Below are positions 1 through 8,463 of a DNA stretch of 64,000 bases, in pieces (position 1 is the first letter of the stretch; every line of letters begins with the position of its first letter). Below the pieces are notes generated by a model. That model was not told the origin of the DNA and did not search any database. It saw nothing but the letters and a program-made list of their open reading frames with translations. Both the position numbers and the translations under genes were made by a program. Source of the stretch: GCA-2708415 sp964351905 (GTDB taxonomy: Bacteria; Pseudomonadota; Alphaproteobacteria; Micavibrionales; Micavibrionaceae); the NCBI GenBank assembly GCA_964351905.1, contig CAYGPG010000002.1, positions 56,680-120,679 of the forward strand, given 5' to 3'.

Positions 1-1
1 G

Positions 2-1087
2 CCGCGCGTGGAAGATGGTCATGCGGATTTAACCTATGTTTATCAAGCAGCAAAAGAAATCTCGCAAGCGGTTGAGGGCTATACGGTTTTGGTGACAAAA
101 TCGACGGTGCCGGTTGGAACAGCGCGTGAGATTGAAAAGATTGTGGCGGAGCATAAGCAGGCGAGCGCGATAATTGATGTGGCATCGAACCCAGAATTTT
201 TACGTGAGGGTGTGGCGATTGATGATTTTCTCAACCCAGATCGTGTTGTTTATGGGGCGAGTGCAGAGCGTGCGTTGGATGTATTACGAGCGATTTACAA
301 ACCTTTAGCGGATAACAATGTACCTATGGTGGAGGCTACGCCGGAGACATCTGAAATAATAAAATATGCAGGAAATGCGTTTTTGGCGACGAAGATTACA
401 TTTATCAATGAAATTGCGAATTTGTGCGAAGCCGCAGGGGGTAATGTTGAAGATGTTGCCCGCGGTATCGGGCTTGATGATCGTATTGGTAAAAAATTCT
501 TACGTGCAGGGCCTGGTTATGGTGGATCATGCTTTCCAAAAGACACTCTGGCATTGGTACAAACAGGGCATTTGAAAAATGCGCGGCAATATCTGGTAGA
601 AGCCGTTGTTGAATCGAACGATAACCGTCAAAAACAAATGGCGCAGCGCATTATACAAGCCTGTGGTGGGTCAGTTCAGGGCAAGAAAATTGGAATTCTT
701 GGTGTGGCGTTCAAGGCGAATACAGATGATGTGCGTGGTGCGCCCGCGTTGACCATTATACAGGCTTTGATTGAGGCGGGAGCAGAGGTACATGCGCATG
801 ACCCTCAAGCACAGAAAGAAGCGCAAGAATTGATACAGGACGTATCGTGGTGCGATAATCCTTTGCAGGTGGCTCAAAATGCAGATGCACTCGCGATTAT
901 TACAGAATGGGATGAGTATAAAGAGCTGGACATGCAAGTCGTTTACGATTCCATGGCAAATAAAAATCTGATTGATATGCGCAATATTTATGATCCCGCA
1001 AAAATGCAAAATTTAGGATTCAATTATATTTCTATTGGGCGTCTAGCCGAAAATCAGGCTGACCATAAATTAAAAGCGGTGTCTTGA
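2..1087 (+). CDS. ugd: UDP-glucose 6-dehydrogenase, 5' end cut by window edge
   Basis: Oxidises UDP-glucose to UDP-glucuronate with two NAD+, a precursor for acidic surface polysaccharides. The frame is open to the left edge and the first residues read as the middle of the N-terminal Rossmann domain, so roughly the first 80 residues lie outside the window; the GTG at 8 is internal. Visible family marks are the NAFLATKITF helix, the catalytic-cysteine segment GYGGSCFPKD and the C-terminal UDP-binding start GVAFKANTDDVR. It begins a plus-strand run of sugar and sulfate genes and is followed after one base by the S51 peptidase gene. Identification is secure; the length is not measurable here. 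Confidence 0.96.
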   Translation, partial: PRVEDGHADLTYVYQAAKEISQAVEGYTVLVTKSTVPVGTAREIEKIVAEHKQASAIIDVASNPEFLREGVAIDDFLNPDRVVYGASAERALDVLRAIYKPLADNNVPMVEATPETSEIIKYAGNAFLATKITFINEIANLCEAAGGNVEDVARGIGLDDRIGKKFLRAGPGYGGSCFPKDTLALVQTGHLKNARQYLVEAVVESNDNRQKQMAQRIIQACGGSVQGKKIGILGVAFKANTDDVRGAPALTIIQALIEAGAEVHAHDPQAQKEAQELIQDVSWCDNPLQVAQNADALAIITEWDEYKELDMQVVYDSMANKNLIDMRNIYDPAKMQNLGFNYISIGRLAENQADHKLKAVS

Positions 1088-1088
1088 T

Positions 1089-1700
1089 ATGAAGAAGATG
1101 CTTCTTGTTTCTACGTTTGAAGGATTTGAGTCAAAATTAGATGCTTTTTTAAAAGAAGAGTTACTCAGTAAAAAAATTGTTTGTATTCCGACGGCAGCCT
1201 ATGTCGAAAAAGGTTATGAAGATTGGTTGCCTGCGGAAATGTTACCATTGCAAAAACGTATGGTTGATTTTCAGATATTAGATATTAAGGGCAAATCATT
1301 TGAAGAAGTTGATACAGCCACAAAGGATGCTGATATCATTTATGTGACGGGGGGCAATACGTATCATTTATTAGAGCAAGCACAGGCCTGTAATCTAAAA
1401 AAATGTATTGAGAAATGTTTTGAACGCGGCGGTCTATATTTTGGGAGTAGTGCGGGGGGCGTTGTACCCAGCCCAAGGATTGATTTTGTTGAAGATATAG
1501 ATGTGAATATCAACAATATCAATGATTTTGAAGGATTGAATTTAATTGATTTTCTTTTTCTACCCCATTTAGACCATAAGCATTATGGCCCTATTGTTTC
1601 TAAAATGGCAGAAAAGCTTAAGCTTGAAAAAGAAAATGTTGTAGGTTTAAACGATGACCAAGGCCTCTATATTGAAGGCTCTTATATAAGGATTATTTAA
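1089..1700 (+). CDS. Peptidase S51 (dipeptidase E-like) family protein
   Basis: A 203-residue protein of the class I glutamine amidotransferase-like fold, as in PepE and cyanophycinase. The segment YVTGGNTYHLLE precedes a nucleophile elbow GSSAGG that carries the expected serine, and a later LPHLDHKH stretch supplies a candidate histidine. The family cleaves Asp-X dipeptides or related isoaspartyl bonds in the cytoplasm. There is no signal peptide. The gene starts one base after ugd and ends one base before cysD, so the three are probably co-transcribed, although a peptidase has no obvious role in sugar or sulfate activation. The substrate cannot be told from the sequence. Confidence 0.82.
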   Translation: MKKMLLVSTFEGFESKLDAFLKEELLSKKIVCIPTAAYVEKGYEDWLPAEMLPLQKRMVDFQILDIKGKSFEEVDTATKDADIIYVTGGNTYHLLEQAQACNLKKCIEKCFERGGLYFGSSAGGVVPSPRIDFVEDIDVNINNINDFEGLNLIDFLFLPHLDHKHYGPIVSKMAEKLKLEKENVVGLNDDQGLYIEGSYIRII

Positions 1701-1701
1701 C

Positions 1702-2511
1702 ATGTCAGATCAACATTCACCTTACCTTGATGAGCTTGAGGCGCGTTCTATTTATATTATTCGTGAGGCTTATGCGCGGATTGATAATATGGCGATGCTT
1801 TGGTCAATTGGTAAAGATTCAACCGCGATGCTTTGGTTGGTGCGTAAGGCATTTTTTGGCCGTGTGCCATTTCCGCTTGTATTGTTGGACACAGAACAAG
1901 AAATGGATGAAGTTTATGCATTCCGCGACAACTTGACCAAAGAGTGGGATTTACCTGTCATTAGCCATCTTTGCCCGCCAGAAGAAGAGATGGATCAAAC
2001 CTTGCCGCCCGCAACCCGTGCGGCGATGCGTAAGACAGAAGGACTTAAAAGCCTTTTGAAAGAACATCAATATAAAGGTGTGATTTGTGGTATTCGCCGT
2101 GATGAGCAAGGTTTGCGCGCGAAAGAGCGTGTGTTCTCTCCGCGTTCGCTTGATGGCTCATGGGATTTTAAAGATCAACCGGCTGAATTTTGGGATCAAT
2201 ATAAAACGGAGACTCCAGAAAATTGCCACATGCGTATCCACCCGATTTTGCATTGGACGGAGTTGGATATTTGGCGTTATACGCGCCGTGAGAATATTCC
2301 ACTATGTGATTTATATTATGCACGTGATGGCATGCGTTATCGCTCGCTGGGGGAGAAAAATATCACCAAGCCTGTGCCGAGTGATGCGGATACGATTGAT
2401 AAAATTATCGAAGAATTAGAAACGACCAATACGTCAGAACGCGAAGGCCGTGCGATGGACAAAGAAACAGAAGATAGTTTTGAGAAGTTGAGAACGCAGG
2501 GGTATATGTGA
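1702..2511 (+). CDS. cysD: Sulfate adenylyltransferase subunit 2 (CysD-like, divergent)
   Basis: A 269-residue PP-loop ATP pyrophosphatase that with CysN makes APS from ATP and sulfate. The PP-loop reads SIGKDSTAML near residue 35, and the RRDEQGLRAKER motif matches the RRDEEKSRAKER motif of CysD. It is about 30 residues shorter than E. coli CysD, and the motif surroundings (CGIRRDE, LDTEQEMDEVYAF) depart from the standard FGGARRDE and HVDT forms, so it may belong to a separate CysD branch. Its partner cysNC lies 480 bases downstream, split off by a lipoprotein gene. No cysH or cysI is nearby, which leaves sulfation as a plausible use. Confidence 0.85.
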   Translation: MSDQHSPYLDELEARSIYIIREAYARIDNMAMLWSIGKDSTAMLWLVRKAFFGRVPFPLVLLDTEQEMDEVYAFRDNLTKEWDLPVISHLCPPEEEMDQTLPPATRAAMRKTEGLKSLLKEHQYKGVICGIRRDEQGLRAKERVFSPRSLDGSWDFKDQPAEFWDQYKTETPENCHMRIHPILHWTELDIWRYTRRENIPLCDLYYARDGMRYRSLGEKNITKPVPSDADTIDKIIEELETTNTSEREGRAMDKETEDSFEKLRTQGYM

Positions 2512-2552
2512 CAGAAATCTTGGTGTTCACATCTTTGAATACCTTAGATGAT

Positions 2553-2577
2553 GTCATTCTTGCGAAAGCGGAGATCT
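2553..2577. repeat. Remnant of an interspersed palindromic repeat
   Basis: GTCATTCTTGCGAAAGCGGA followed by GATCT resembles one arm of the GTCATTCCTGCGAAAGC-type repeat found complete elsewhere in the window (13813-13856 has the same GCGAAAGC core). The opposite arm is missing or decayed. A second fragment of another repeat type, GTCATACTGAGTGTGACTGA, lies at 2637-2656. Both sit in the gap between cysD and the lipoprotein gene. Confidence 0.45.
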
Positions 2578-2675
2578 ATTTATTTTAACTGCAAGGACGC
2601 AGAGTTTTTAAGAGTAAAACGAATTGAACTAAGCCGTCATACTGAGTGTGACTGAGGATACAGAAAAAGAACAAA

Positions 2676-2918
2676 ATGAAAAAATATACAATATTAATGG
2701 TAGCTGTATTTTTGTTAATGTCTGGGTGTAAAAAGCAAACTTGGGATGGTTATGTTTATCCCAATCGTCATGATCTAAGTAAATCAGATTTTGTTGGAAC
2801 GTTTAATTCAGAAGATGAATGTTATGGATATGCTGAAGATTACTTAGCAAGAAAGTACTTTGATGGTCACGTTAATGAAGCCGTTTATCATGGTGATATG
2901 GAATGTGTGAAGAGGTAG
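2676..2918 (+). CDS. Small predicted lipoprotein
   Basis: An 80-residue protein with a short lipoprotein signal: MKK, a hydrophobic stretch, then the lipobox LMSGC, so Cys-18 would be lipidated. The mature part is polar and tyrosine-rich and contains two further cysteines (DECYGY and MECVKR) that could form a disulfide in the periplasm. I recognise no family. It interrupts the cysD-cysNC pair and is bracketed by a 10-base inverted repeat (GAGGATACAG at 2654-2663 and its complement at 2927-2936), so it may be a late insertion. Its role is unknown. Confidence 0.7.
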   Translation: MKKYTILMVAVFLLMSGCKKQTWDGYVYPNRHDLSKSDFVGTFNSEDECYGYAEDYLARKYFDGHVNEAVYHGDMECVKR

Positions 2919-2988
2919 TATTATTGCTGTATCCTCGCATATGCAGAGATAACAAGTTATATTTATTAATGGTTAAAGAAAAAATAAA

Positions 2989-4902
2989 ATGAAACAGATC
3001 AATAAATCATCAAATCTATCTTTGAGCGTGGTAATTGTAGGACACGTGGATCATGGGAAGTCGAGCCTGATAGGTCGGTTGCTTCATGATACGGATAGCT
3101 TGCCCGCGGGGAAACGTGAAGAATTAGAAGCAATTTGTGAAAAGCGTGGCGTGCCGTTTGAATGGTCGTTCTTGCTTGATGCGTTTCAGGCGGAGCGTGA
3201 TCAGGCGGTAACGATTGATACAACGCAGATTTTCTTTTCAACGGCGGCGCGTAACTATGTGATTATTGATGCGCCAGGCCATCGTGAGTTTTTGAAAAAT
3301 ATGATTTCAGGTGCGGCGCAGGCTGATGCAGCGGTCTTGGTGGTGGATGCGTCTGAAGGGGTGCGTGAACAAACAAAACGTCATGCTTATATGCTTTATT
3401 TGCTTGGCATGCGCCAAATTTGTGTTGTTGTCAATAAAATGGACAAGATGAATTATGATGCAGAAGTTTTTAATGACGTATCGAAACAGACGACTGATTA
3501 TTTAGAATCTTTAGGCTTGCAAGCGTCTTATATTATACCGATTTCCGCGCGTGAAGGGGACATGATGGCGACCCGTGGCGGGGCAATGTCATGGTATAAA
3601 GGTAAAACCTTGATTGAGGTTTTGGATGCGTTTGATGTCTCTAGCCCGCCAGTGGCGCAGCCGTTGCGTTTCCCTGTTCAGGACGTTTATCGTTATGAAG
3701 AAGAACGTATTTTGGTCGGACGGATTGAAACGGGTATTTTACGCACAGGGGATACATTATTTTTCTCCCCCACCAATGAAAAAGCGGTGATTACATCGAT
3801 TAAAAGCTGGCCAGAAGATGAAGGGTTGGTGCAGGCCAATGCAGGAGATTCAGTCGGGATTACGTTGGATGATCGTATCTTTGTGGAGCGCGGTCATGTG
3901 GGTAGCCATGAGAAAAACTTGCCGATGTTATCGAACGTGTTTCAGGCCAATATTTTCTGGTTGTCTCATACGCCGTTGAAGGTGGGTAACACGTACAAGG
4001 TACGTTTTGGCACAACAGAAGCCACGGTGAGTGTACAATCTATTGACACACTGATTGATACAGGCGATCTTCAAAAGCAAGATAATCCAAGTGAAGTCGG
4101 GCGTAATGCCGTCGCAGAAGTGACGTTCCGCGCGCGTGAAATGTTGCCGATTGATCCGCATGAAGATAACGCCAAGATGGGGCGTGTTGTTCTTTATGAA
4201 GGATATGATGTTGCGGGTGGTGGTTTGATGAATATGGATGGTTATGCCGACCAACGTCAGTCTGCGGAGCCGAAATCTAAGAATATTTATAAAGTGTCAC
4301 ATTCTGTGACGCCAGAAATGCGGGCAGAACGTTTTGGTCATTTTGGCGGCGTGTTTTGGTTTACGGGATTGTCGGGATCAGGGAAATCAACCTTGGCCGT
4401 GGCGGTGGAGCAGGAAATTTTTGAACGTGGTATGAATGCTTATGTGCTTGATGGGGATAATGTACGTTATGGATTGAATTCAGACCTTGGGTTTTCACCA
4501 GAAGATCGCACGGAAAATATCCGTCGCGTAGGCGAGGTGGCGGCATTGCAAGCGACCGCAGGTGCGGTAACGTTATCGGCATTTATTTCACCTTATCAGG
4601 CTGACCGCGAAAAAGCGCGTGCCGCTGCGCCGCATATTTTCCATGAAATTTATGTGAAGGCAGATTTGGCCACCTGCGAAAGCCGTGATCCGAAGGGGCT
4701 TTATAAGAAAGCGCGTCAGGGGGAAATTAAAGAATTTACAGGAATTGATAGCCCGTATGAGCCACCGACCAACCCAGATTTGGTGGTCGACACACAAGGC
4801 AATGACATTGAAACCTGCGTGAAGCAGATTGTGAATTATATCGAAGCCGCCGTTAAAGCCGAGCAGAAAAATAGTAAAGAAAAAGTTGTGGCGATTAAAT
4901 GA
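2989..4902 (+). CDS. cysNC: Bifunctional sulfate adenylyltransferase subunit 1 / APS kinase (CysN-CysC fusion)
   Basis: A 637-residue fusion. The N-terminal GTPase half has P-loop GHVDHGKS at residues 18-25, DAPGH, NKMD and SARE, and would drive APS formation with CysD. The C-terminal APS kinase half has P-loop GLSGSGKST near residue 460 followed by DGDNVRYGL and the FISPYQADRE segment, and would make PAPS. The GTPase part looks unusually close to the elongation factor 1A style (APGHREFLKNMISGAAQADAA), unlike the TPGHEQYTRNM of enterobacterial CysN. The stop overlaps the cysQ start as ATGA, so PAPS synthesis and PAP removal are translationally coupled. Confidence 0.93.
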   Translation: MKQINKSSNLSLSVVIVGHVDHGKSSLIGRLLHDTDSLPAGKREELEAICEKRGVPFEWSFLLDAFQAERDQAVTIDTTQIFFSTAARNYVIIDAPGHREFLKNMISGAAQADAAVLVVDASEGVREQTKRHAYMLYLLGMRQICVVVNKMDKMNYDAEVFNDVSKQTTDYLESLGLQASYIIPISAREGDMMATRGGAMSWYKGKTLIEVLDAFDVSSPPVAQPLRFPVQDVYRYEEERILVGRIETGILRTGDTLFFSPTNEKAVITSIKSWPEDEGLVQANAGDSVGITLDDRIFVERGHVGSHEKNLPMLSNVFQANIFWLSHTPLKVGNTYKVRFGTTEATVSVQSIDTLIDTGDLQKQDNPSEVGRNAVAEVTFRAREMLPIDPHEDNAKMGRVVLYEGYDVAGGGLMNMDGYADQRQSAEPKSKNIYKVSHSVTPEMRAERFGHFGGVFWFTGLSGSGKSTLAVAVEQEIFERGMNAYVLDGDNVRYGLNSDLGFSPEDRTENIRRVGEVAALQATAGAVTLSAFISPYQADREKARAAAPHIFHEIYVKADLATCESRDPKGLYKKARQGEIKEFTGIDSPYEPPTNPDLVVDTQGNDIETCVKQIVNYIEAAVKAEQKNSKEKVVAIK

Positions 4903-5771
4903 GTAAAATTTTACAGCATCTTCCTGCGTTGTTGAACCAAGTGCGTCGTGTGGCGGTTGAGGCGGGGAATCTCACGCTCGATTATTTTGACGAGAGTGGT
5001 TTTGAAGGGGCGGATGCGAAGTCTGATGGATCGCCCGTGACGGTTGCAGATCAAAAAGCAGAAGAATTAATTGAAAAAGCCTTAAAAGAAATTACGCCTG
5101 ATGTCTTGATTGTAGGAGAAGAGGCGGCGAGCGAAGGGTATCGTCCTGATCTGACAAAACATGAATATTTTTGGCTGGTTGATCCGTTGGATGGCACGAA
5201 AGAATTTATTTCTGGCAGTGGTGATTATACGGTCAATATTGCGCTTATTCAGCGTCCCCCCCTTACATCTCCCCCGCCTGCGGGGGGGAGTTTGAGGGGG
5301 GGTAAACCTGTCCTTGGTGTTGTCTATGCCCCCGTGCATGGCGAGCTTTATGCAGCATGTGGCGAGGGCACAGCAATCCGTTGGATGGAAGATACGGATA
5401 AAGAGCGCGCGATTTCTGTGCGTCCTGTGCCAAATGAGGGGCTGACGATTGTATCGAGTAAGTCGCATGGTAAGGGCGATAAGTTGGATGCGTTTTTAGA
5501 AAATTATAAAATCAAAAAACAAATTCAACGCGGAAGCTCTTTAAAAATGTGTTCCATTGCGGCGGGTAAGGCCGATATGTATCCGCGTTTTGGATTAACA
5601 TGTGAATGGGATACAGCCGCCGCGCATGCGGTTTTAAATGCGGCGGGCGGTGTGATAACAGATATTCATGGCAATGAATTGACCTATGGTGGGGCTGATC
5701 CGAAATTTCTTAATCCAGAATTTATTGCGCGCAGTGCGGAGATTGATTTGCCTGAGAGCGTAGCGGCATAG
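4899..5771 (+). CDS. cysQ: 3'(2'),5'-bisphosphate nucleotidase CysQ with in-frame palindrome insert
   Basis: A 290-residue member of the Mg-dependent inositol-phosphatase fold that dephosphorylates PAP, the by-product of PAPS use. Metal-site motifs are visible: GEEAAS for the first ligands, DPLDGTKEF, and WDTAAAHAVL near the C terminus. It overlaps cysNC by four bases, which fits PAP recycling. Between VNIALIQR and KPVLGVVYAP, which are adjacent in ordinary CysQ proteins apart from a residue or two, lie about 16 extra residues (PPLTSPPPAGGSLRGG) encoded by a GC-rich palindrome. The reading frame is preserved, so the enzyme is probably functional with a surface-loop insertion. Confidence 0.92.
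   Translation: MSKILQHLPALLNQVRRVAVEAGNLTLDYFDESGFEGADAKSDGSPVTVADQKAEELIEKALKEITPDVLIVGEEAASEGYRPDLTKHEYFWLVDPLDGTKEFISGSGDYTVNIALIQRPPLTSPPPAGGSLRGGKPVLGVVYAPVHGELYAACGEGTAIRWMEDTDKERAISVRPVPNEGLTIVSSKSHGKGDKLDAFLENYKIKKQIQRGSSLKMCSIAAGKADMYPRFGLTCEWDTAAAHAVLNAAGGVITDIHGNELTYGGADPKFLNPEFIARSAEIDLPESVAA
5255..5305. repeat. GC-rich palindromic element inserted in frame in cysQ
   Basis: A C-rich arm (CCCCCCCC, a short spacer, then CTCCCCC) is followed by a GCCTGC centre and a G-rich arm (CGGGGGGGAG, spacer, GAGGGGGGG). The two arms are complementary, so the DNA or RNA can fold into a long hairpin. Its base composition contrasts sharply with the AT-rich gene around it. A related element sits inside alaS at 39961-40020 and a looser relative between uup and frmA at 26950-26995. 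Confidence 0.85.
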
Positions 5772-5777
5772 GCACTG

Positions 5778-6722
5778 ATGAAAAATAATCTTAAAATTGC
5801 TGTCACAGGTGGATCAGGTTTTATCGGTACGCGTCTGATCAAAACGCTCAACGATGAAGGGCATGAAACCAATATCATTGATATCGCCGATAAGGCGCCG
5901 ATTGATATTTTAGATCAGGACGCGCTGGATCAAGCAGTGTCTGGCAAGGATGTTATTTACCATTTAGCGGCGGAGCATCGGGATGATGTTTTTCCGCGCG
6001 CGCGTTATTATGATGTGAATGGTGAAGGTACGCAAAATGTTGTCAACGCGGCGGAGAAAGCGGGTGTGAATAAAATTATCTTTACCAGTTCGGTTGCCGT
6101 TTATGCGTTGGGTCAGGGCGCAAAATCAGAAGACAGCCCCGTTGCGCCGTTTAATGATTACGGCAAAAGTAAATTAGAGGCCGAAGAAATTTTAATAAAA
6201 TGGGCAAGAGCAGATAAAGAGCGTTCGCTTATTATTATTCGCCCTGCGGTTGTGTTTGGTGAAAATAATCGTGGTAATGTCTATAATTTAATCAATCAAA
6301 TTGCCAAAGGGCGGTTCTTGATGATTGGGCGCGGGCAAAATAAAAAATCCATGGGTTATGTTGGCAATGTGGCGGCCTTTTTAAAATATAGTGTTAGTTT
6401 AAATGAGAATGTTGGCATTTATAATTATGCGGATAAGCCTGATTTAACCACCCAAGAATTGATTGGCACGATTTATCAGAGCTTTAATAAAACAAAGCCT
6501 AAATTTCATATTCCCTACATTATTGGCATTGTCGCCGGGATGACGTTTGATGTGCTGGCGAAGATAACCGGTAAGACATTCCCGATTAGTGCGATCCGCG
6601 TTAAAAAGTTTTGCTCCGATACGGTTGTCGATGCCGATAAGGTCATGAAAAGTGGCTTTACGCCCCTATATACTATGCGTGAAGGTGTGGAGCGTATGAT
6701 CAAACATGACTTTAAGAATTAA
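5778..6722 (+). CDS. NAD-dependent epimerase/dehydratase (extended SDR family)
   Basis: A 314-residue sugar-nucleotide-type SDR. The Rossmann motif GGSGFIGTRL lies near residue 11, a serine-containing FTSSVAVY strand follows, and the catalytic YGKSK (YxxxK) comes before IIRPAVVFGENN. Proteins like this act on nucleotide sugars or polyprenyl-linked sugars in O-antigen or capsule pathways. It starts seven bases after cysQ, so it probably belongs to the same transcription unit as ugd and the sulfate genes. Substrate and exact reaction (epimerase, dehydratase or reductase) cannot be told. The C terminus lacks a membrane segment. Confidence 0.82.
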   Translation: MKNNLKIAVTGGSGFIGTRLIKTLNDEGHETNIIDIADKAPIDILDQDALDQAVSGKDVIYHLAAEHRDDVFPRARYYDVNGEGTQNVVNAAEKAGVNKIIFTSSVAVYALGQGAKSEDSPVAPFNDYGKSKLEAEEILIKWARADKERSLIIIRPAVVFGENNRGNVYNLINQIAKGRFLMIGRGQNKKSMGYVGNVAAFLKYSVSLNENVGIYNYADKPDLTTQELIGTIYQSFNKTKPKFHIPYIIGIVAGMTFDVLAKITGKTFPISAIRVKKFCSDTVVDADKVMKSGFTPLYTMREGVERMIKHDFKN

Positions 6723-6759
6723 TATAGCAATTTACCTTCAAATTCGTTAAAACGCACCC

Positions 6760-8355
6760 ATGAGCACCGTTATTTCAAAAGAAGCAGATTATCAAACCCG
6801 TCGCACGTTCGCGATTATTTCGCATCCTGATGCGGGTAAAACGACGCTGACGGAAAAGCTGTTGCTGTTTGGGGGTGCGATCCATTTAGCAGGAGATGTG
6901 AAGGCGAAGGGAAATCGCCGCCGTGCCCATTCTGACTGGATGAAAATTGAGCAAGCCCGTGGAATTTCGGTGACGACGTCTGTGATGACATTCGAATATG
7001 ATGACGTCACGTTTAATTTGCTTGATACGCCAGGGCACGAAGATTTTTCTGATGATACTTATAGAACGCTGACCGCGGTGGATAGTGCGGTGATGGTGAT
7101 TGATGCCGCCAAGGGGATTGAGGCACAAACGCGTAAACTTTTTGAGGTATGTCGTATGCGCGATGTGCCAATTATTACGTTTATCAATAAAATGGATCGT
7201 GAAACGCGTGACCCGTTTGAACTCCTCGATGAAATTGGTGAGATGTTGGCGTTGGATACGGTGCCGATGACATGGCCTGTGGATCAGGGAAAGCAGTTCC
7301 AAGGATGTTACGATATTCAAAAAGATCAGATGATTTTATTTGGTGATGGTAAGAAAGGTGCGCTACCTGATATTATGCCGTGTAAAGGGGTCGATGATCA
7401 AAAACTGCAAGATCATTTGAGCGCGGAGCAACATCAAAAATTAAAAGAGGATGTTGAAATGGTCAAAGGGCTTTGTCCTGAATTTGACCATGAAAGCTAT
7501 GCCCAAGGGCATTTAAGCCCTGTCTATTTCGGCTCTGCGTTAAAAGATTTTGGTGTGAAGGATTTGTTAGAGGGCATTAAAAATTTTGCACCGCCGCCGC
7601 GCTCCCAAACCACAGAAACGCGTGAAGTGACCCCAGACGAAAATAAGGTCACGGGTTTTGTGTTTAAGGTGCAGGCCAATATGGATCCCAACCACCGTGA
7701 CCGCATTGCCTTTATGCGGGTGTGTTCGGGCACGTTTAAACGCGGTATGAAATTATTGAATACAGCGTCTAAAAAGACATTCAGTGTTTCTAACCCTATC
7801 TTCTTTTTCTCCCAGGGGCGTGAATTGGCAGAAAGCTGTGTGGCGGGAGATATCATTGGTATTCCCAATCATGGGACATTACGGGTCGGGGATAGTTTAA
7901 GCGAAGGTGAGAATATTATCTTTACGGGTATTCCTGATTTTGCGCCCGAAATATTGCGTCGTGTGCGCCTTGGTGATCCGATGAAGGCAAAGCATTTGGA
8001 GCGTGCTCTACATTCATTAGCCGAAGAAGGCGTGACACAAGTGTTCCGCCCAATGATGGGGGCAGACTGGATTGTGGGTGTTGTTGGAACATTGCAATTG
8101 GATGTTTTGAAAGACCGTTTAGAAGCCGAATATAATTTAGAAGTTAATTTTGAAGCCACCCAATATGTGACGGCGCGTTGGGTTTCAGGCGCAAATGACG
8201 ATATGAAAAAATTTGTGGATGGCAACCGTATGTCATTGGGCGAAGACCGCGATAAAACCCCTGTTTATTTAGCGCGTAACGCATGGGATTTAGACCGCGC
8301 GCAGCAGGACTGGAAAGATTTGAAGTTTAGCAAAGTCAGAGAAAGAGGCAGATAA
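6760..8355 (+). CDS. prfC: Peptide chain release factor 3
   Basis: A 531-residue translational GTPase that ejects RF1 and RF2 from the ribosome after termination. G motifs are clear: SHPDAGKTTLTEKLL near residue 22, the switch region RGISVTTSV, DTPGHEDFSDDTYRTL and NKMDRE. The length equals the family norm of about 530 residues. The start ATG at 6760 is 37 bases beyond the preceding epimerase gene. A palindromic repeat follows directly after the stop and may act as its 3' processing or termination signal. Confidence 0.96.
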   Translation: MSTVISKEADYQTRRTFAIISHPDAGKTTLTEKLLLFGGAIHLAGDVKAKGNRRRAHSDWMKIEQARGISVTTSVMTFEYDDVTFNLLDTPGHEDFSDDTYRTLTAVDSAVMVIDAAKGIEAQTRKLFEVCRMRDVPIITFINKMDRETRDPFELLDEIGEMLALDTVPMTWPVDQGKQFQGCYDIQKDQMILFGDGKKGALPDIMPCKGVDDQKLQDHLSAEQHQKLKEDVEMVKGLCPEFDHESYAQGHLSPVYFGSALKDFGVKDLLEGIKNFAPPPRSQTTETREVTPDENKVTGFVFKVQANMDPNHRDRIAFMRVCSGTFKRGMKLLNTASKKTFSVSNPIFFFSQGRELAESCVAGDIIGIPNHGTLRVGDSLSEGENIIFTGIPDFAPEILRRVRLGDPMKAKHLERALHSLAEEGVTQVFRPMMGADWIVGVVGTLQLDVLKDRLEAEYNLEVNFEATQYVTARWVSGANDDMKKFVDGNRMSLGEDRDKTPVYLARNAWDLDRAQQDWKDLKFSKVRERGR

Positions 8356-8363
8356 TCTCTTTT

Positions 8364-8452
8364 GTCATTGCGAGGAATGTAATGACGAAGCAATCCAGAA
8401 TGTATCCTTTAAGCTCTGGATTGCCGCGTCGGCTTTGCCTCCTCGCAATGAC
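8364..8452. repeat. Interspersed palindromic repeat (GTCATTGCGAGG type)
   Basis: An 89-base element with exact terminal inverted repeats GTCATTGCGAGG (8364-8375) and CCTCGCAATGAC (8441-8452), and inner complementary arms around CAATCCAG and CTGGATTG. Related copies lie at 42651-42731 and 24975-25039. This type of repeat is widespread in several alphaproteobacterial genomes. It fills the gap between the convergent prfC and slyX genes, where its hairpin could help end transcription. Confidence 0.9.
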
Positions 8453-8463
8453 GGTATTAAATA

